Shown here: positions 9,808-19,543 of the stretch, one piece after another
Position numbering within the stretch: the stretch's first letter is position 1
How the letters are laid out: each line of letters begins with the position of its first letter
Source: Cellulophaga sp. L1A9
GTDB lineage: Bacteria > Bacteroidota > Bacteroidia > Flavobacteriales > Flavobacteriaceae
DNA length: 64,000 bases
Reading direction: 5' to 3'
Assembly (NCBI RefSeq): GCF_009797025.1
Contig: NZ_CP047027.1
Coordinates: 868,001-932,000 of the forward strand
The notes under the pieces: generated by a model
What the model saw: only the letters and a program-made list of their open reading frames with translations
The model's database searches: none
What the model was told of the DNA's origin: nothing
Translations under genes and position numbers: made by a program

Positions 9808-10413
9808 TTATTTAGAGTATAACTCGACGATTAATTGTTCTTTGATATTCTCTGGAATTTGAAGTCTTTCAGGAACAGCTACAAAAGTACCTTCCATTTT
9901 TTCAGTATTCCAAGTCATCCATTCGTATACGCTGCTACTAGAAGCTAACGAATCTTGTATTGTTGAAATTGATTTAGATTTCTCTCTAACACCAACTACA
10001 TCACCTGCTTTTAATGAGTATGAAGGAATATTTACCAACTCTCCATTTACAGTGATATGTCTTGAGAAACCAATTGTCTTGCTCCACTTCTAGAGTTTTG
10101 AAACTCCCATTCTGAAAACAACGTTATCTAAACGACATTCACATAATTGAAGTAAAATTTCACCAGTAACACCTTCTTTTCTCTTTGCAGTAGCGAAAAT
10201 GTTTCTAAATTGTTTTTCTAAAATACCGTAAGTATATTTAGCCTTCTGCTTTTCCATTAACTGAACAGCATATTCAGATTTCTTACCACGACGTCTAGCG
10301 TTACCGTGTTGTCCTGGAGGGAAATTTCTTTTTTCAAAAGATTTATCATCTCCGAATATTGCCTCGCCAAATTTACGTGCAATTTTTGTTTTTGGTCCTA
10401 TATATCTTGCCAT
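9808..10413 (-). pseudogene. rpsD: 30S ribosomal protein S4, frame broken by two compensating single-base indels
   Basis: S4 is an essential 16S rRNA-binding assembly protein. From the ATG at 10413 the frame encodes a normal S4 N-terminus ([16 protein letters not shown]) for 107 codons, then stops at TAG 10092-10090 after RMGVSKL. The S4 C-terminal part ([17 protein letters not shown] to VELYSK) continues in the original phase from about 10062 to 9808. Between them the S4 sequence [11 protein letters not shown] is readable only in a shifted frame. The pattern needs one extra A in the A run at 10099-10096 and one missing base in a His codon near 10063-10065. The total span is 606 bases, exactly 201 codons plus stop, the normal S4 length. 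Two opposite indels 32 bases apart in an essential gene point to base-calling error rather than true loss. Confidence 0.88.
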
Positions 10414-10521
10414 CTTCTTATTGTTTGAAAGTATGATTATGAATTAAGGCTTATCCTTCGATAATCGTATCAATACTTTCTGTGAAATATCCTATTTTAA
10501 AAGGACTATTAGTAATTAAAA

Positions 10522-10914
10522 TTATACTCTTCTTCTTTTAGGAGGTCTACAACCATTATGAGGAATTGGTGTAACATCGATAATCTCTGTTACTTCAATA
10601 CCTGCATTATGTAAAGATCTGATTGCAGATTCTCTACCATTTCCTGGTCCTTTAACGTAAACTTTTACTTTTCTTAATCCCGCTTCATGTGCTACTTTAG
10701 CACAATCTTCAGATGCTATCTGCGCAGCATAAGGTGTGTTCTTTTTAGAACCTCTAAATCCCATTTTACCTGCAGAAGACCAAGAAATAACGTCTCCTTT
10801 TTTGTTTGTCAAAGAAATAATAATGTTATTGAAAGATGCTGTTACGTGAGCTTCACCAACAGATTCTACAATAACCTTACGTTTCTTTGCAACTTTTGTA
10901 TTTGACTTTGCCAT
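10522..10914 (-). CDS. rpsK: 30S ribosomal protein S11
   Basis: A 130-residue small-subunit platform protein that contacts mRNA near the Shine-Dalgarno/anti-Shine-Dalgarno region together with S7. It is recognised from [51 protein letters not shown] and the C-terminal [18 protein letters not shown]. The length is normal. It precedes rpsD by 108 bases, a long gap for this operon, and follows rpsM by 101 bases; neither gap contains an evident gene or strong hairpin. Confidence 0.98.
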   Translation of the reverse strand: MAKSNTKVAKKRKVIVESVGEAHVTASFNNIIISLTNKKGDVISWSSAGKMGFRGSKKNTPYAAQIASEDCAKVAHEAGLRKVKVYVKGPGNGRESAIRSLHNAGIEVTEIIDVTPIPHNGCRPPKRRRV

Positions 10915-11015
10915 ATTTTTAAGTTTCTAGTGTTAGTTCTGAGTTATTGGAATCCTAAACCTTTCGATTTCAAACAGATTCTTCTAACGTCCAAATACTA
11001 ATGACTGTCTAATTA

Positions 11016-11390
11016 TTATTTAGTTGCTTTTTTCTTGTTCGCAACAGTTTTTCTCTTCCCTTTTCTTGTTCTAGAGTTGTTCTTAGTTCTTTGTCCTCTT
11101 AATGGAAGACCAGATCTATGACGAATTCCTCTATAACAACCAATATCCATTAAACGTTTAATGTTTAATTGAGTTTCAGAACGAAGTTCTCCTTCAATAG
11201 TGAAAGCTGAAACTGACTCACGAATGCGACTAATTTCATCATCATTCCAATCAGACACCTTTGTATCTTCACTTACTTGGGCATTCGCTAAAATTTCTTT
11301 AGCTCTGCTATTACCTACTCCGAAGATATAAGTAAGAGCAATTACCCCTCTTTTCTGTTTTGGTATATCAACACCTGCAATTCTTGCCAT
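11016..11390 (-). CDS. rpsM: 30S ribosomal protein S13
   Basis: A 124-residue protein of the small-subunit head that touches the P-site tRNA and bridges to the large subunit. Diagnostic segments are [33 protein letters not shown] and the basic C-terminal tail with [20 protein letters not shown]. It starts 2 bases after rpmJ ends, so translation is probably coupled. Alpha-operon order rpsM-rpsK-rpsD-rpoA-rplQ is kept. Confidence 0.98.
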   Translation of the reverse strand: MARIAGVDIPKQKRGVIALTYIFGVGNSRAKEILANAQVSEDTKVSDWNDDEISRIRESVSAFTIEGELRSETQLNIKRLMDIGCYRGIRHRSGLPLRGQRTKNNSRTRKGKRKTVANKKKATK

Positions 11391-11392
11391 AA

Positions 11393-11509
11393 CTACCCTT
11401 GTCTTTGTTTAAATCTAGGATTCTTTTTGTTTATTACGTACAATCTACCTTTTCTGCGAACAATTTTGCAGTCGGCACTTCTCTTCTTTAATGATGCTCT
11501 AACTTTCAT
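11393..11509 (-). CDS. rpmJ: 50S ribosomal protein L36, zinc-free form
   Basis: A 38-residue ORF too short for usual length cutoffs, read directly from the sequence: ATG at 11509, TAG at 11395-11393. It starts [20 protein letters not shown] and ends NPRFKQRQG, the L36 signature ends. Classical L36 has a zinc ribbon of three Cys and one His; here only one Cys (residue 14) remains, so this is the zinc-independent (C-) form. It sits between infA (9 bases upstream) and rpsM (2 bases downstream), its standard place. Confidence 0.95.
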   Translation of the reverse strand: MKVRASLKKRSADCKIVRRKGRLYVINKKNPRFKQRQG

Positions 11510-11518
11510 CCTATTATC

Positions 11519-11734
11519 TTAATATCTATATGTAATTCTTGCTTTACTCAAATCATAAGGGCTCATTTCTAATTTTACCTTATCACCTGGAAGTAATTTT
11601 ATATAATGCATACGCATTTTTCCTGAGATATGGGCAGTTACAACATGACCATTTTCTAACTCTACACGAAACATTGCATTTGACAATGCTTCTATGATGC
11701 TACCGTCTTGCTCTATTGCTGATTGCTTAGCCAT
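11519..11734 (-). CDS. infA: Translation initiation factor IF-1
   Basis: A 71-residue S1/OB-fold protein that occupies the ribosomal A site during initiation and assists IF-2 and IF-3. It begins [20 protein letters not shown] and includes the conserved core [20 protein letters not shown] and [13 protein letters not shown]. It starts 3 bases after secY; no methionine aminopeptidase or adenylate kinase gene intervenes, unlike in many Firmicutes. Confidence 0.98.
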   Translation of the reverse strand: MAKQSAIEQDGSIIEALSNAMFRVELENGHVVTAHISGKMRMHYIKLLPGDKVKLEMSPYDLSKARITYRY

Positions 11735-11737
11735 AAC

Positions 11738-13078
11738 TTATGCTACCTTTCTATTTTTACCTGTCTTCATTAGACCGTCATAATGACGATTTAATAAATA
11801 CGAATTAACTTGTTGTACTGTATCTATTGCCACACCCACCATAATTAAAAGTGATGTACCTCCATAAAACATTGCCCAACCTGGTTGAACATCCATCAAC
11901 TTAACAACTAACGCAGGCAATACAGCCAGCAAAGCTAAGAAAATAGATCCTGGTAACGTAATTAAAGACATAATCTTATCTAAAAAATCACCAGTTTCTG
12001 CTCCAGGCCTAATTCCAGGGATAAAACCGCCACTTCTTTTTAAGTCATCAGCCATTTTATTCGTAGGAACGGTAATTGCAGTATAGAAATATGTAAATAC
12101 AATAATCAAGAATGCAAATAATAAGTTATATGCCAATCCGAAGATATCTTGAAATTGAACTTCCATCCATTGACCCCATGCTGTTTCATTAAATGTTTTT
12201 CCAATAAGTCCCGGCGCAAACATAATTGCCTGTGCAAAGATAATTGGCATAACACCTGATGCATTCAACTTTAAAGGAATGTATTGTCTAGTTCCCATTG
12301 CATCTTTCTCATAGCCACCAGAAGCAGATCTACGAGCATATTGCACTGGTATTTGTCGCGTCGCCATTACCAATAAAACACTTAGTAAAATAACCACAAA
12401 CCAAATAATAACTTCAATTAAAACTAACATTGGACCTCCAGTTCCTTCCCACCTAGAAATAGCTTCTTGCGCAAAGGCTTGAGGTAATGTAGCAATAATA
12501 CCAACCATAATCAATAAAGAAATACCGTTACCGATACCTCTATCAGTAATTTTCTCTCCTAACCACATTGCAAACACGGTACCAGTTACCAAAATAATAA
12601 CTGCAGGAATCATGAAGTCTAAACCTTTACCAAGAACGAAAGCACTATCCGGAACACCAAACTGACTTAAACCTAATAAATAAGTAGGAGCCTGTAAGAT
12701 ACAAATACCAATAGTTAACCATCTTGTAATCTGGTTGATTGTTTTTCTCCCACTTTCACCTTCTTTTTGAAGCTTTTGCAAATAAGGAATAGCGATACCC
12801 ATTAATTGCACTACAATAGAAGCAGAAATATAAGGCATAATACCCAACGCAAAAACAGAGGCTTTTGCAAAAGCACCCCCTGTAAAAGCATTTAATATTC
12901 CAAAGATTCCGTTTTCAGTACCAGAAGTCAAAGCTCCTAGTTGTGTAGTATCTATCCCTGGAAGCGCAATTTGCGCCCCAAATCTATAAACTAACAACAA
13001 ACCAAGAGTAACAAGAATTCTCCCCTTTAACTCTTCAATCTTCCAAATATTAGATAATGTCTCGAAAAATTTCTTCAT
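11738..13078 (-). CDS. secY: Preprotein translocase subunit SecY
   Basis: A 446-residue integral membrane protein forming the Sec protein-conducting channel with SecE and SecG. About ten transmembrane helices can be read. Family landmarks are GIMPYISASIVVQL in helix 2 and the surrounding lateral gate, TDRGIGNGISLLIMVGI in the middle, and the cytoplasmic loop region PVQYARRS. It is placed between rplO and infA as in most spc operons. Its product handles export of the many signal-peptide proteins in the second half of the window. Confidence 0.98.
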   Translation of the reverse strand: MKKFFETLSNIWKIEELKGRILVTLGLLLVYRFGAQIALPGIDTTQLGALTSGTENGIFGILNAFTGGAFAKASVFALGIMPYISASIVVQLMGIAIPYLQKLQKEGESGRKTINQITRWLTIGICILQAPTYLLGLSQFGVPDSAFVLGKGLDFMIPAVIILVTGTVFAMWLGEKITDRGIGNGISLLIMVGIIATLPQAFAQEAISRWEGTGGPMLVLIEVIIWFVVILLSVLLVMATRQIPVQYARRSASGGYEKDAMGTRQYIPLKLNASGVMPIIFAQAIMFAPGLIGKTFNETAWGQWMEVQFQDIFGLAYNLLFAFLIIVFTYFYTAITVPTNKMADDLKRSGGFIPGIRPGAETGDFLDKIMSLITLPGSIFLALLAVLPALVVKLMDVQPGWAMFYGGTSLLIMVGVAIDTVQQVNSYLLNRHYDGLMKTGKNRKVA

Positions 13079-13088
13079 AGTGTATTTC

Positions 13089-13541
13089 TTATAAACTTAT
13101 TGCTTCGCCACCAGCAGCTTCAATAGCAGCTTTAGCAGTAGCAGTAAATTTATGTGCTGATATTTTAAGAGAAGTTTTTAACTCACCTCCACCTAATATT
13201 TTTACTAAGTCAGATTTTCTGGCTAATCTAGTTTGAACTAATACTTCTAAATTAACAGCATCTTTAACGATTCCATTATCTACAAGTAATTGTAATTTAT
13301 CTAAATTAATACCAGCGTATTCCTTTCTATTAATATTTGTAAAACCAAATTTAGGAACACGTCTTTGAAGGGGCATTTGCCCACCTTCAAAACCAATCTT
13401 TTTAGAATATCCAGATCTAGATTTAGCACCCTTATGACCTCTAGTGGCAGTACCACCTTTTCCAGTACCCTGTCCACGTCCTACAATCTTACCTGCACGG
13501 TGAATTGAGCCTTCAGCTGGTTTTAAACTATTTAAATTCAT
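13089..13541 (-). CDS. rplO: 50S ribosomal protein L15
   Basis: A 150-residue late-assembly 23S rRNA-binding protein. The N-terminal Gly/Arg/Lys-rich extension includes VGRGQGTGKGGTATRGHKG and is followed by FEGGQMPLQRRVPKFGF, both diagnostic of L15. The C-terminal globular part ends TAKAAIEAAGGEAISL. It lies 12 bases after rpmD and 10 bases before secY. Confidence 0.98.
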   Translation of the reverse strand: MNLNSLKPAEGSIHRAGKIVGRGQGTGKGGTATRGHKGAKSRSGYSKKIGFEGGQMPLQRRVPKFGFTNINRKEYAGINLDKLQLLVDNGIVKDAVNLEVLVQTRLARKSDLVKILGGGELKTSLKISAHKFTATAKAAIEAAGGEAISL

Positions 13542-13553
13542 CTTTATATTTTT

Positions 13554-13733
13554 TTAAGCTTCCTCAATTGAAACTAAGTGGTTAACTTTAGCTATCATAC
13601 CCATAATACTAGGAGTATTCTCATGTTCTACAACTTGACCTAATTTTCTTAAACCAAGTGCCTCAAGAGTCTTTTTCTGTCTAAGAGGTTTTTTAATACC
13701 ACTCTTAACCTGCTTTACTTTAACTTTTGCCAT
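13554..13733 (-). CDS. rpmD: 50S ribosomal protein L30
   Basis: A 59-residue ORF read directly from the sequence: ATG at 13733, TAA at 13556-13554. It begins MAKVKVKQVKSGIKKPLRQK and continues TLEALGLRKLGQVVEHENTP, which is the L30 core. Many bacteria lack rpmD, but Bacteroidota usually have it between rpsE and rplO as here (11 and 12 bases away). The length is typical. Confidence 0.95.
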   Translation of the reverse strand: MAKVKVKQVKSGIKKPLRQKKTLEALGLRKLGQVVEHENTPSIMGMIAKVNHLVSIEEA

Positions 13734-13744
13734 AATACCTTAAT

Positions 13745-14269
13745 TTATCCCTTAAAAACTTTTTCAAGAGAAATTCCTCTTTGTGAAGCAACTGTCTTAG
13801 CATCTCTAATCTGCAATAAAGCATCAAAGGTAGCCTTAACAACATTATGTGGATTAGAAGATCCTTGAGATTTTGACAATACATCATGAACCCCAACTGC
13901 CTCTAATACCGATCTAACAGCACCACCAGCAATTACTCCAGTACCGTGAGATGCAGGCTGAATATAAACTCTAGCTCCACCAAACTTACCTTTTTGCTCG
14001 TGAGGTATCGTTCCTTTATTCAAAGGAATTCTAATCAAATTTTTCTTAGCGTCATCAATTGCTTTAGAAATAGCTGTAGCAACTTCTTTAGACTTACCTA
14101 AACCTTGACCAACTACGCCATTCTCGTCACCAACAACAACAATAGCAGAAAAACCAAATGCTCTACCACCTTTTGTTACTTTAGTAACTCTTTGTACACC
14201 AACTAAACGATCTTTTAAATCAAGACCTCCTGGTTTTACAACTTCTACGTTTTTGTATTTCTGGTACAT
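13745..14269 (-). CDS. rpsE: 30S ribosomal protein S5
   Basis: A 174-residue small-subunit protein involved in mRNA helicase activity and decoding fidelity with S4. The N-terminal double-stranded RNA-binding-like domain includes [20 protein letters not shown] and [20 protein letters not shown]. The C-terminal domain has [19 protein letters not shown]. It follows rplR by 6 bases. Confidence 0.98.
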   Translation of the reverse strand: MYQKYKNVEVVKPGGLDLKDRLVGVQRVTKVTKGGRAFGFSAIVVVGDENGVVGQGLGKSKEVATAISKAIDDAKKNLIRIPLNKGTIPHEQKGKFGGARVYIQPASHGTGVIAGGAVRSVLEAVGVHDVLSKSQGSSNPHNVVKATFDALLQIRDAKTVASQRGISLEKVFKG

Positions 14270-14275
14270 ATATAT

Positions 14276-14632
14276 TTAGAATTTAAGTCCTGCTTCTCTA
14301 GCTCCTTCAGCTAATGATTTTACTCTACCGTGATATAAACAACCACCTCTATCAAAAGCTACTGTCTCAACACCAGCTTTAATTGCTTTCTCTGCAATAG
14401 TTTTACCTACTAAGTTAGCAATCTCAGTCTTCGTTCCTTTAACATCAGCAATCTCCTTATCTTTTGAAGATGCGGCAACTAAAGTTACTCCACTGTTATC
14501 ATCTATAACCTGTACATAAATTTCCTTGTTACTTCTAAAAACCGATAATCTCGGTCTTGCAGCAGTTCCAAAAGAAACTTTACGTATTCTTCTTTTAATC
14601 CGCTGTCTTCTTTCAGTCTTTGATAATCCCAT
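14276..14632 (-). CDS. rplR: 50S ribosomal protein L18
   Basis: A 118-residue 5S rRNA-binding protein. It starts with a basic N-terminus ([18 protein letters not shown]), then [19 protein letters not shown] and [20 protein letters not shown], the L18 signature. With L5 (rplE, in this operon) it forms the 5S particle. Spacing to rplF is 11 bases and to rpsE 6 bases. Confidence 0.98.
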   Translation of the reverse strand: MGLSKTERRQRIKRRIRKVSFGTAARPRLSVFRSNKEIYVQVIDDNSGVTLVAASSKDKEIADVKGTKTEIANLVGKTIAEKAIKAGVETVAFDRGGCLYHGRVKSLAEGAREAGLKF

Positions 14633-14643
14633 AATTCTACTTA

Positions 14644-15186
14644 TTATGCTGACTTACCAGCTTTTCTTCTTAATTGTTCTCCAACAAACTTCACACCTTT
14701 TCCTTTGTACGGCTCTGGCCTACGGAAGGATCTAATTTTAGCAGCCACTTGACCTACTAATTGTTTATCGAACGATGTTAACTTAATAATTGGATTTTTA
14801 CCTTTTTCAGATATCGTTTCAATTTTAACTTCAGGAGCTAAATCCAAAACTATATTATGAGAAAAACCTAAAGCCAAATCTAATCTCTGACCTTGGTTAC
14901 TTGCTCTATAACCTACACCTACAAGTTCCAATTCTTTAGTCCACCCTTTAGATACACCATCAACCATATTGTTAATCAACGATCTGTAAAGACCGTGCTT
15001 AGCTTTATGCTCTTTTACATCAGAAGATCTAGTTACAAAAACTTGATCATCTTCAACTTTTATTTCAACAGCGCTATATTCTTGAGTTAACTCACCCAAC
15101 TTACCTTTTACAGTAATTAAATTATCTTTTATCTCAACGGTTACTCCCTGAGGTATCGCAACTGGATTATTACCTATTCTAGACAT
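14644..15186 (-). CDS. rplF: 50S ribosomal protein L6
   Basis: A 180-residue protein near the sarcin-ricin loop and factor-binding site, made of two tandem similar domains. It begins [19 protein letters not shown] and ends with the C-terminal signature [20 protein letters not shown]. Length and motifs are normal; the gene lies 19 bases after rpsH. Confidence 0.98.
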   Translation of the reverse strand: MSRIGNNPVAIPQGVTVEIKDNLITVKGKLGELTQEYSAVEIKVEDDQVFVTRSSDVKEHKAKHGLYRSLINNMVDGVSKGWTKELELVGVGYRASNQGQRLDLALGFSHNIVLDLAPEVKIETISEKGKNPIIKLTSFDKQLVGQVAAKIRSFRRPEPYKGKGVKFVGEQLRRKAGKSA

Positions 15187-15205
15187 TTCTTAAATCTTTA
15201 TAGTA

Positions 15206-15604
15206 TTAATAAACGTAACATAATACTTCACCACCAACTTTTTCTAGCTTAGCTTGCTTACTCGTCATTACCCCGTGAGAAGTTGATACGATTGCAATAC
15301 CCAATCCGTTAAGTACTCTTGGTAAATCAGTAGAACCAGCATACTTACGTAATCCTGGTTTACTTATACGCATAATTTTTTTTATCACAGGTTCTTTAGT
15401 TAGCTTATCATACTTCAAAGCTATTTTAACCGTGCCTTGAACCTTATTTGGCTCAAACTTATAACTTAAAATATATCCTTGTTCGAATAATATTTTAGTC
15501 ATTTCTTTTTTAAGATTAGAAGCAGGAATCTCGACAACTCTGTGCCCAGCGCTACTTGCATTTCTAATTCTTGTTAAATAATCCGAAATTGGATCTGTTA
15601 CCAT
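15206..15604 (-). CDS. rpsH: 30S ribosomal protein S8
   Basis: A 132-residue protein binding the 16S central domain. It starts MVTDPISDYLTRIRNASSAG and its C-terminal part has the conserved GLGIAIVSTSHGVMTSKQA. In E. coli S8 represses the spc operon by binding mRNA near rplE; whether this holds here is unknown. The 69-base gap upstream (towards rpsN) includes a TTTAGT/ACTAAA inverted repeat at about 15628-15645. Confidence 0.98.
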   Translation of the reverse strand: MVTDPISDYLTRIRNASSAGHRVVEIPASNLKKEMTKILFEQGYILSYKFEPNKVQGTVKIALKYDKLTKEPVIKKIMRISKPGLRKYAGSTDLPRVLNGLGIAIVSTSHGVMTSKQAKLEKVGGEVLCYVY

Positions 15605-15673
15605 ATGTACTAATTTGCAGTATTGGTTTTTAGTATTAACACTAAACCTGATACCAGTTAATATTTGTATTGA

Positions 15674-15943
15674 CTACCAGCTAGCTTTTTTAACTCCTGG
15701 TATTAACCCTTCGTTTGCCATTTCTCTGAAAGTTACACGTGAAACACCAAATGTTCTCATGTACCCTCTAGGTCTACCCGTTAGCTTACATCTATTATGT
15801 AAACGTACTGGATTAGCATTTCTAGGTAGTTTCTGTAAGCCTTCATAGTCACCAGCTGCTTTTAAAGCCTTTCTCTTTTCAGCATACTTTGCTACAGTTT
15901 TTTCTCTTTTAACCTCACGGGCTTTCATCGATTCTTTAGCCAT
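15674..15943 (-). CDS. rpsN: 30S ribosomal protein S14, zinc-free form
   Basis: An 89-residue protein of the 30S head. It begins [20 protein letters not shown] and carries [20 protein letters not shown]. The short zinc-binding S14 is about 61 residues with two CxxC pairs; this is the longer C- version without them. Together with the zinc-free L36 in the same operon it suggests ribosomes that do not need zinc at these two positions. It follows rplE by 1 base. Confidence 0.97.
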   Translation of the reverse strand: MAKESMKAREVKREKTVAKYAEKRKALKAAGDYEGLQKLPRNANPVRLHNRCKLTGRPRGYMRTFGVSRVTFREMANEGLIPGVKKASW

Positions 15944-15944
15944 C

Positions 15945-16496
15945 TTAATTCTTTTTAAAAGGAAGTCCCAATTGAGTTAGTAATGATTTCGCCTCTTTAT
16001 CTGTTTGTGCAGAAGTTACAAAGGTAATATCCATTCCGTTGATTCTATTGATTTTATCAATATTTATCTCAGGAAAAATAATTTGCTCCGTAACACCCAA
16101 GTTATAATTGCCACGACCATCAAAGCCAGTAGCCTTAATACCTTGGAAATCTCTAACTCTAGGAAGTGCACTTGTAACTAAACGATCAAGAAATTCGAAC
16201 ATTCTTTCACCTCTTAAGGTAACTTTACATCCAATCGGCATACCTTTTCTAAGCTTAAAAGAAGCAACATCCTTCTTAGATATTGTTGCTACAGATCTCT
16301 GACCAGTAATCGTAGTTAATTCTTCAACCGCATGGTCAATTAACTTCTTATCTGCTACAGCTGCACCAACACCTCTACTAACAACTATCTTCTCTAGCTT
16401 AGGAACTTGCATAACGTTCTTATACCCAAACTCTTCTTTAAGAGCGCCAATAATGCGCTCATTGTATTCTGTTTTTAACCTTGTAACGTAAGCCAT
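15945..16496 (-). CDS. rplE: 50S ribosomal protein L5
   Basis: A 183-residue 5S rRNA-binding protein of the central protuberance that contacts P-site tRNA. Visible landmarks are [36 protein letters not shown], and the C-terminal [19 protein letters not shown]. It begins 2 bases after rplX ends and runs into rpsN with a 1-base gap, consistent with coupled translation. Confidence 0.98.
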   Translation of the reverse strand: MAYVTRLKTEYNERIIGALKEEFGYKNVMQVPKLEKIVVSRGVGAAVADKKLIDHAVEELTTITGQRSVATISKKDVASFKLRKGMPIGCKVTLRGERMFEFLDRLVTSALPRVRDFQGIKATGFDGRGNYNLGVTEQIIFPEINIDKINRINGMDITFVTSAQTDKEAKSLLTQLGLPFKKN

Positions 16497-16498
16497 AA

Positions 16499-16813
16499 CT
16501 ATATTACTTCATTAGATTTTTTAGAGACTCTAACTTTTTTCCCATCTCTAACATCGTAACCTACTCTCGTAGTGCTACCAGATTTAGCATCTATCAATGC
16601 TAAATTAGAAATGTGTAAAAGTGCCTCTTTCTTTACGATACCACCTTGAGGATTTTTTGCACTTGGCTTTTCATGTTTAGATACTAAATTAGCACCTTCA
16701 ACAATTGCCTTGTTTTTATCAAAATCAATCTTCATGATCTTACCTTCAACACCTTTATGGTCTCCAGCTACGATTCTAACGATATCTCCTACTTTTATTT
16801 TTAGCTTTTTCAT
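16499..16813 (-). CDS. rplX: 50S ribosomal protein L24
   Basis: A 104-residue assembly-initiator protein with an N-terminal KOW domain: [20 protein letters not shown]. The following segment [20 protein letters not shown] is typical of bacterial L24. It lies 13 bases after rplN and 2 bases before rplE. Confidence 0.98.
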   Translation of the reverse strand: MKKLKIKVGDIVRIVAGDHKGVEGKIMKIDFDKNKAIVEGANLVSKHEKPSAKNPQGGIVKKEALLHISNLALIDAKSGSTTRVGYDVRDGKKVRVSKKSNEVI

Positions 16814-16826
16814 CTGATTCTAAATG

Positions 16827-17195
16827 TTATAGCACCTCTGGAGCTAATGATACAATTTTCATGAATTGCTTATCACGAAGTTCTCTCGCTACAGGTCCAA
16901 AAACACGTGTACCTCTCATTTCACCAGTTGGATTCAGAAGAACACAAGCATTATCATCAAAACGAATGTAAGAACCATCTTGTCTTCTTACTTCCTTTTT
17001 AGTTCTAACTACAACTGCAGTTGATACAGCACCTTTTTTAATAGTACCATTAGGTGTAGCTTCTTTAACAGCTACAACTATTTTATCTCCTACAGAAGCG
17101 TATCTTCTCTTCGTACCACCTAACACTCTAATGGTCAAAACTTCTTTTGCCCCAGTATTGTCAGCTACCTTTAATCTTGATTCTTGCTGTAACAT
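16827..17195 (-). CDS. rplN: 50S ribosomal protein L14
   Basis: A 122-residue protein at the subunit interface, next to L19. It begins [20 protein letters not shown] and includes [20 protein letters not shown] and [20 protein letters not shown], all strongly conserved. It follows rpsQ by 2 bases. Confidence 0.98.
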   Translation of the reverse strand: MLQQESRLKVADNTGAKEVLTIRVLGGTKRRYASVGDKIVVAVKEATPNGTIKKGAVSTAVVVRTKKEVRRQDGSYIRFDDNACVLLNPTGEMRGTRVFGPVARELRDKQFMKIVSLAPEVL

Positions 17196-17197
17196 AA

Positions 17198-17455
17198 TTA
17201 TTTAGCTCTTTCAATGATTTCAACCAATCTCCAACATTTAGTTTTACTTAAAGGACGTGTTTCCATTATCCTTACTGTATCACCAATATTGCAATCATTT
17301 GCTTCATCGTGTGCAACATATTTTTTAGTTCTTAATACGAACTTTCCGTACATAGGATGTTTTACTCGCTTAACTTCTGAAATCACAATTGATTTCTCCA
17401 TTTTGTTGCTAGTAACAACTCCTACTCTCTCTTTTCTTAAGTTTCTTTTTTCCAT
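17198..17455 (-). CDS. rpsQ: 30S ribosomal protein S17
   Basis: An 85-residue OB-fold primary 16S rRNA-binding protein. It starts [20 protein letters not shown] and has [18 protein letters not shown] and the S17 signature [20 protein letters not shown]. It lies 13 bases after rpmC. Confidence 0.98.
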   Translation of the reverse strand: MEKRNLRKERVGVVTSNKMEKSIVISEVKRVKHPMYGKFVLRTKKYVAHDEANDCNIGDTVRIMETRPLSKTKCWRLVEIIERAK

Positions 17456-17468
17456 AAAGCAGAACCAG

Positions 17469-17660
17469 TTATTGGTTATCCCTTTTAGTTAATTCTGTCG
17501 CTATTCTAGCCACTGTTCTTCTCGCTCTTCTTATTTGAAGCGGGTTTTCCAACGGAGTAACGCTATGCGCTATTTTCAGGTCTGAATGTTGCTTTTTAGC
17601 CTCTATTAATTTAGAGCCTAACTCCTCAACAGATAATTCCTTTACTTCTGATTGTTTCAT
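17469..17660 (-). CDS. rpmC: 50S ribosomal protein L29
   Basis: A 63-residue helical protein at the exit tunnel rim. It begins [20 protein letters not shown] and has [20 protein letters not shown], the L29 signature region. It is placed between rplP (19 bases upstream) and rpsQ (13 bases downstream), as usual. Confidence 0.97.
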   Translation of the reverse strand: MKQSEVKELSVEELGSKLIEAKKQHSDLKIAHSVTPLENPLQIRRARRTVARIATELTKRDNQ

Positions 17661-17679
17661 AATTCCTTACAATTAAAAA

Positions 17680-18099
17680 TTAAGCTGAATAATCTCTAGC
17701 AACAATAAACTTTGTTTTAACAGGTAATTTTTGTGCTGCAAGACGTAAAGCCTCTTTTGCAACCTCCTGAGACACACCAGCAATTTCGAACATAATCCTA
17801 CCTGGCAAAACCACGGCAACAAAATATTCAGGAGCACCTTTACCTTTACCCATACGAACCTCTAGAGGTTTTTTGGTTATTGGCTTATCTGGAAATATTT
17901 TAATCCACATTTGACCCTCTCTCTTCATGAATCTAGTAGCAGCAATACGTGCCGCTTCTATCTGTCTTGATGTAATAAAACTTGTATCTAAAGATTTTAT
18001 ACCGAACATACCATTTGAAAGCTGATGACCTCTTCCTGAGATCCCTTTCATTCTACCCTTTTGTGTCTTACGAAACTTGGTTCTTTTAGGTTGTAACAT
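17680..18099 (-). CDS. rplP: 50S ribosomal protein L16
   Basis: A 139-residue protein next to the A site and 5S rRNA. It starts [20 protein letters not shown] and has [20 protein letters not shown] and [20 protein letters not shown], both diagnostic. It lies 19 bases after rpsC and 19 bases before rpmC. Confidence 0.98.
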   Translation of the reverse strand: MLQPKRTKFRKTQKGRMKGISGRGHQLSNGMFGIKSLDTSFITSRQIEAARIAATRFMKREGQMWIKIFPDKPITKKPLEVRMGKGKGAPEYFVAVVLPGRIMFEIAGVSQEVAKEALRLAAQKLPVKTKFIVARDYSA

Positions 18100-18118
18100 T
18101 TTTCTACTTCTTTAAAAA

Positions 18119-18838
18119 TTACTTTCTACGACGTGGTTTCTTGTTACCATCTTGCTTACCACCTTTTGCACCTTGGCTTTTTTCCATACCAACTAAAGGA
18201 GATAAATCTCTTTTACCATAAACCTCACCCTTCATAATCCACACTTTAATACCTAATCTTCCATAAGTAGTATGCGCTTCATGTAAAGCATAGTCGATAT
18301 CTGCTCTAAAAGTAGATAATGGTATTCTTCCATCTTTATAAGTTTCAGAACGAGCCATTTCCGCTCCATTTAAACGTCCAGAAATTTGAATTTTAATTCC
18401 CTCAGAGTTCATACGCATCGCTGCAGCTATTGCCATTTTAATTGCTCTTCTAAAAGAAATTCTATTTTCTATTTGACGCGCAACACTAGCAGCTACAAGA
18501 TTTGCATCTAACTCAGGTCTCTTAATTTCAAAAATATTGATCTGAACCTCTTTATCAGTAATTTTCTTAAGCTCCTCTTTCAACTTATCTACTTCCTGAC
18601 CACCTTTACCGATAATAATACCAGGTCTTGCAGTTGTAATGGTAATAGTAATAAGTTTCAAAGTACGCTCAATAATAACTCTTGATACACTAGCTTTCGC
18701 TAAACGAGCATGAACATATTTTCTGATTTTATTATCTTCGGCTAATTTATCACCGTAATCATTTCCACCATACCAGTTAGACTCCCATCCTCTAATGATG
18801 CCTAAACGAATTCCGATTGGATTTGTTTTCTGTCCCAT
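18119..18838 (-). CDS. rpsC: 30S ribosomal protein S3
   Basis: A 239-residue protein lining the mRNA entry tunnel. It begins [20 protein letters not shown], contains the KH RNA-binding motif around [18 protein letters not shown], and the C-terminal domain with [19 protein letters not shown]. The tail (about 220-239) is a Lys/Gly-rich basic extension. It follows rplV by 2 bases. Confidence 0.98.
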   Translation of the reverse strand: MGQKTNPIGIRLGIIRGWESNWYGGNDYGDKLAEDNKIRKYVHARLAKASVSRVIIERTLKLITITITTARPGIIIGKGGQEVDKLKEELKKITDKEVQINIFEIKRPELDANLVAASVARQIENRISFRRAIKMAIAAAMRMNSEGIKIQISGRLNGAEMARSETYKDGRIPLSTFRADIDYALHEAHTTYGRLGIKVWIMKGEVYGKRDLSPLVGMEKSQGAKGGKQDGNKKPRRRK

Positions 18839-18840
18839 AT

Positions 18841-19248
18841 CTAGCTTTGTACATTATTGTTAGAATCCAACACTAGTGTTACGTGATTGGAACGTTTTCT
18901 AATTCTGTGTGCTCTACCTTGAGGTGCCGGCCTAAGTCTTTTCAACATAGCGCCACCATCAACTCTAATTTCTTTAATAAAGAGATCAGCATCTTCTACA
19001 CTAGCATCCTCATTTTTAGCCTGCCAGTTTGCAATAGCTGATAAAAGTAATTTCTCCAATTTACGAGAAGCTTCTTTAGAATTGAATTTTAAAATTGCAA
19101 GTGCCTTCTCCACTTGAACCCCTCTTACCAAATCAGCTACTAAACGCATCTTTCTTGGTGAAGTTGGACAATTATTCAATTTCGCAAAAGCAATTTGCTT
19201 TTTCTCCGCCTTTATTCTTTCGGCCATTTGTTTTTTACGAACTCCCAT
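18841..19248 (-). CDS. rplV: 50S ribosomal protein L22
   Basis: A 135-residue protein whose beta-hairpin lines the exit tunnel. The conserved core starts near residue 27 ([18 protein letters not shown]) and ends with the hairpin and signature region [20 protein letters not shown]. The first ~20 Lys-rich residues are an extension; a downstream Met at residue 8 is an alternative start. It lies 3 bases after rpsS. Confidence 0.97.
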   Translation of the reverse strand: MGVRKKQMAERIKAEKKQIAFAKLNNCPTSPRKMRLVADLVRGVQVEKALAILKFNSKEASRKLEKLLLSAIANWQAKNEDASVEDADLFIKEIRVDGGAMLKRLRPAPQGRAHRIRKRSNHVTLVLDSNNNVQS

Positions 19249-19251
19249 AGC

Positions 19252-19530
19252 TTACTTTTTTCCTTTATTTTTCGAACCTCCGTGACCTCTAAAAGATCTA
19301 GTTGGTGAAAATTCTCCTAATTTATGACCAACCATATTCTCTGTAACATATACAGGAACAAATTGTCTACCATTATGAACAGCGATAGTTTGACCAACAA
19401 AATCTGGTGTTATCATTGAAGCTCTTGACCAAGTCTTAACCACAGTCTTTTTACCAGAATCTATATTCTGATGAACTTTCTTTTCTAAACTAAAGTGAAC
19501 GTAAGGTCCTTTTTTTAATGAACGTGCCAT
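19252..19530 (-). CDS. rpsS: 30S ribosomal protein S19
   Basis: A 92-residue protein of the 30S head that forms intersubunit bridges with S13. It begins [20 protein letters not shown] and carries [20 protein letters not shown] and [16 protein letters not shown]. It lies 13 bases after rplB. Confidence 0.98.
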   Translation of the reverse strand: MARSLKKGPYVHFSLEKKVHQNIDSGKKTVVKTWSRASMITPDFVGQTIAVHNGRQFVPVYVTENMVGHKLGEFSPTRSFRGHGGSKNKGKK

Positions 19531-19543
19531 TTCTTTCTACTTT

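Noticed and set aside
9808..10038. A separate 76-residue gene following rpsD
   Set aside because: Its sequence is the C-terminal half of S4; it is part of the broken rpsD, not an independent gene.
10063..10102. Programmed ribosomal frameshifting in rpsD at the A run
   Set aside because: It would need two separate opposite shifts within 11 codons, and S4 genes are not known to use recoding; paired indel errors are simpler.
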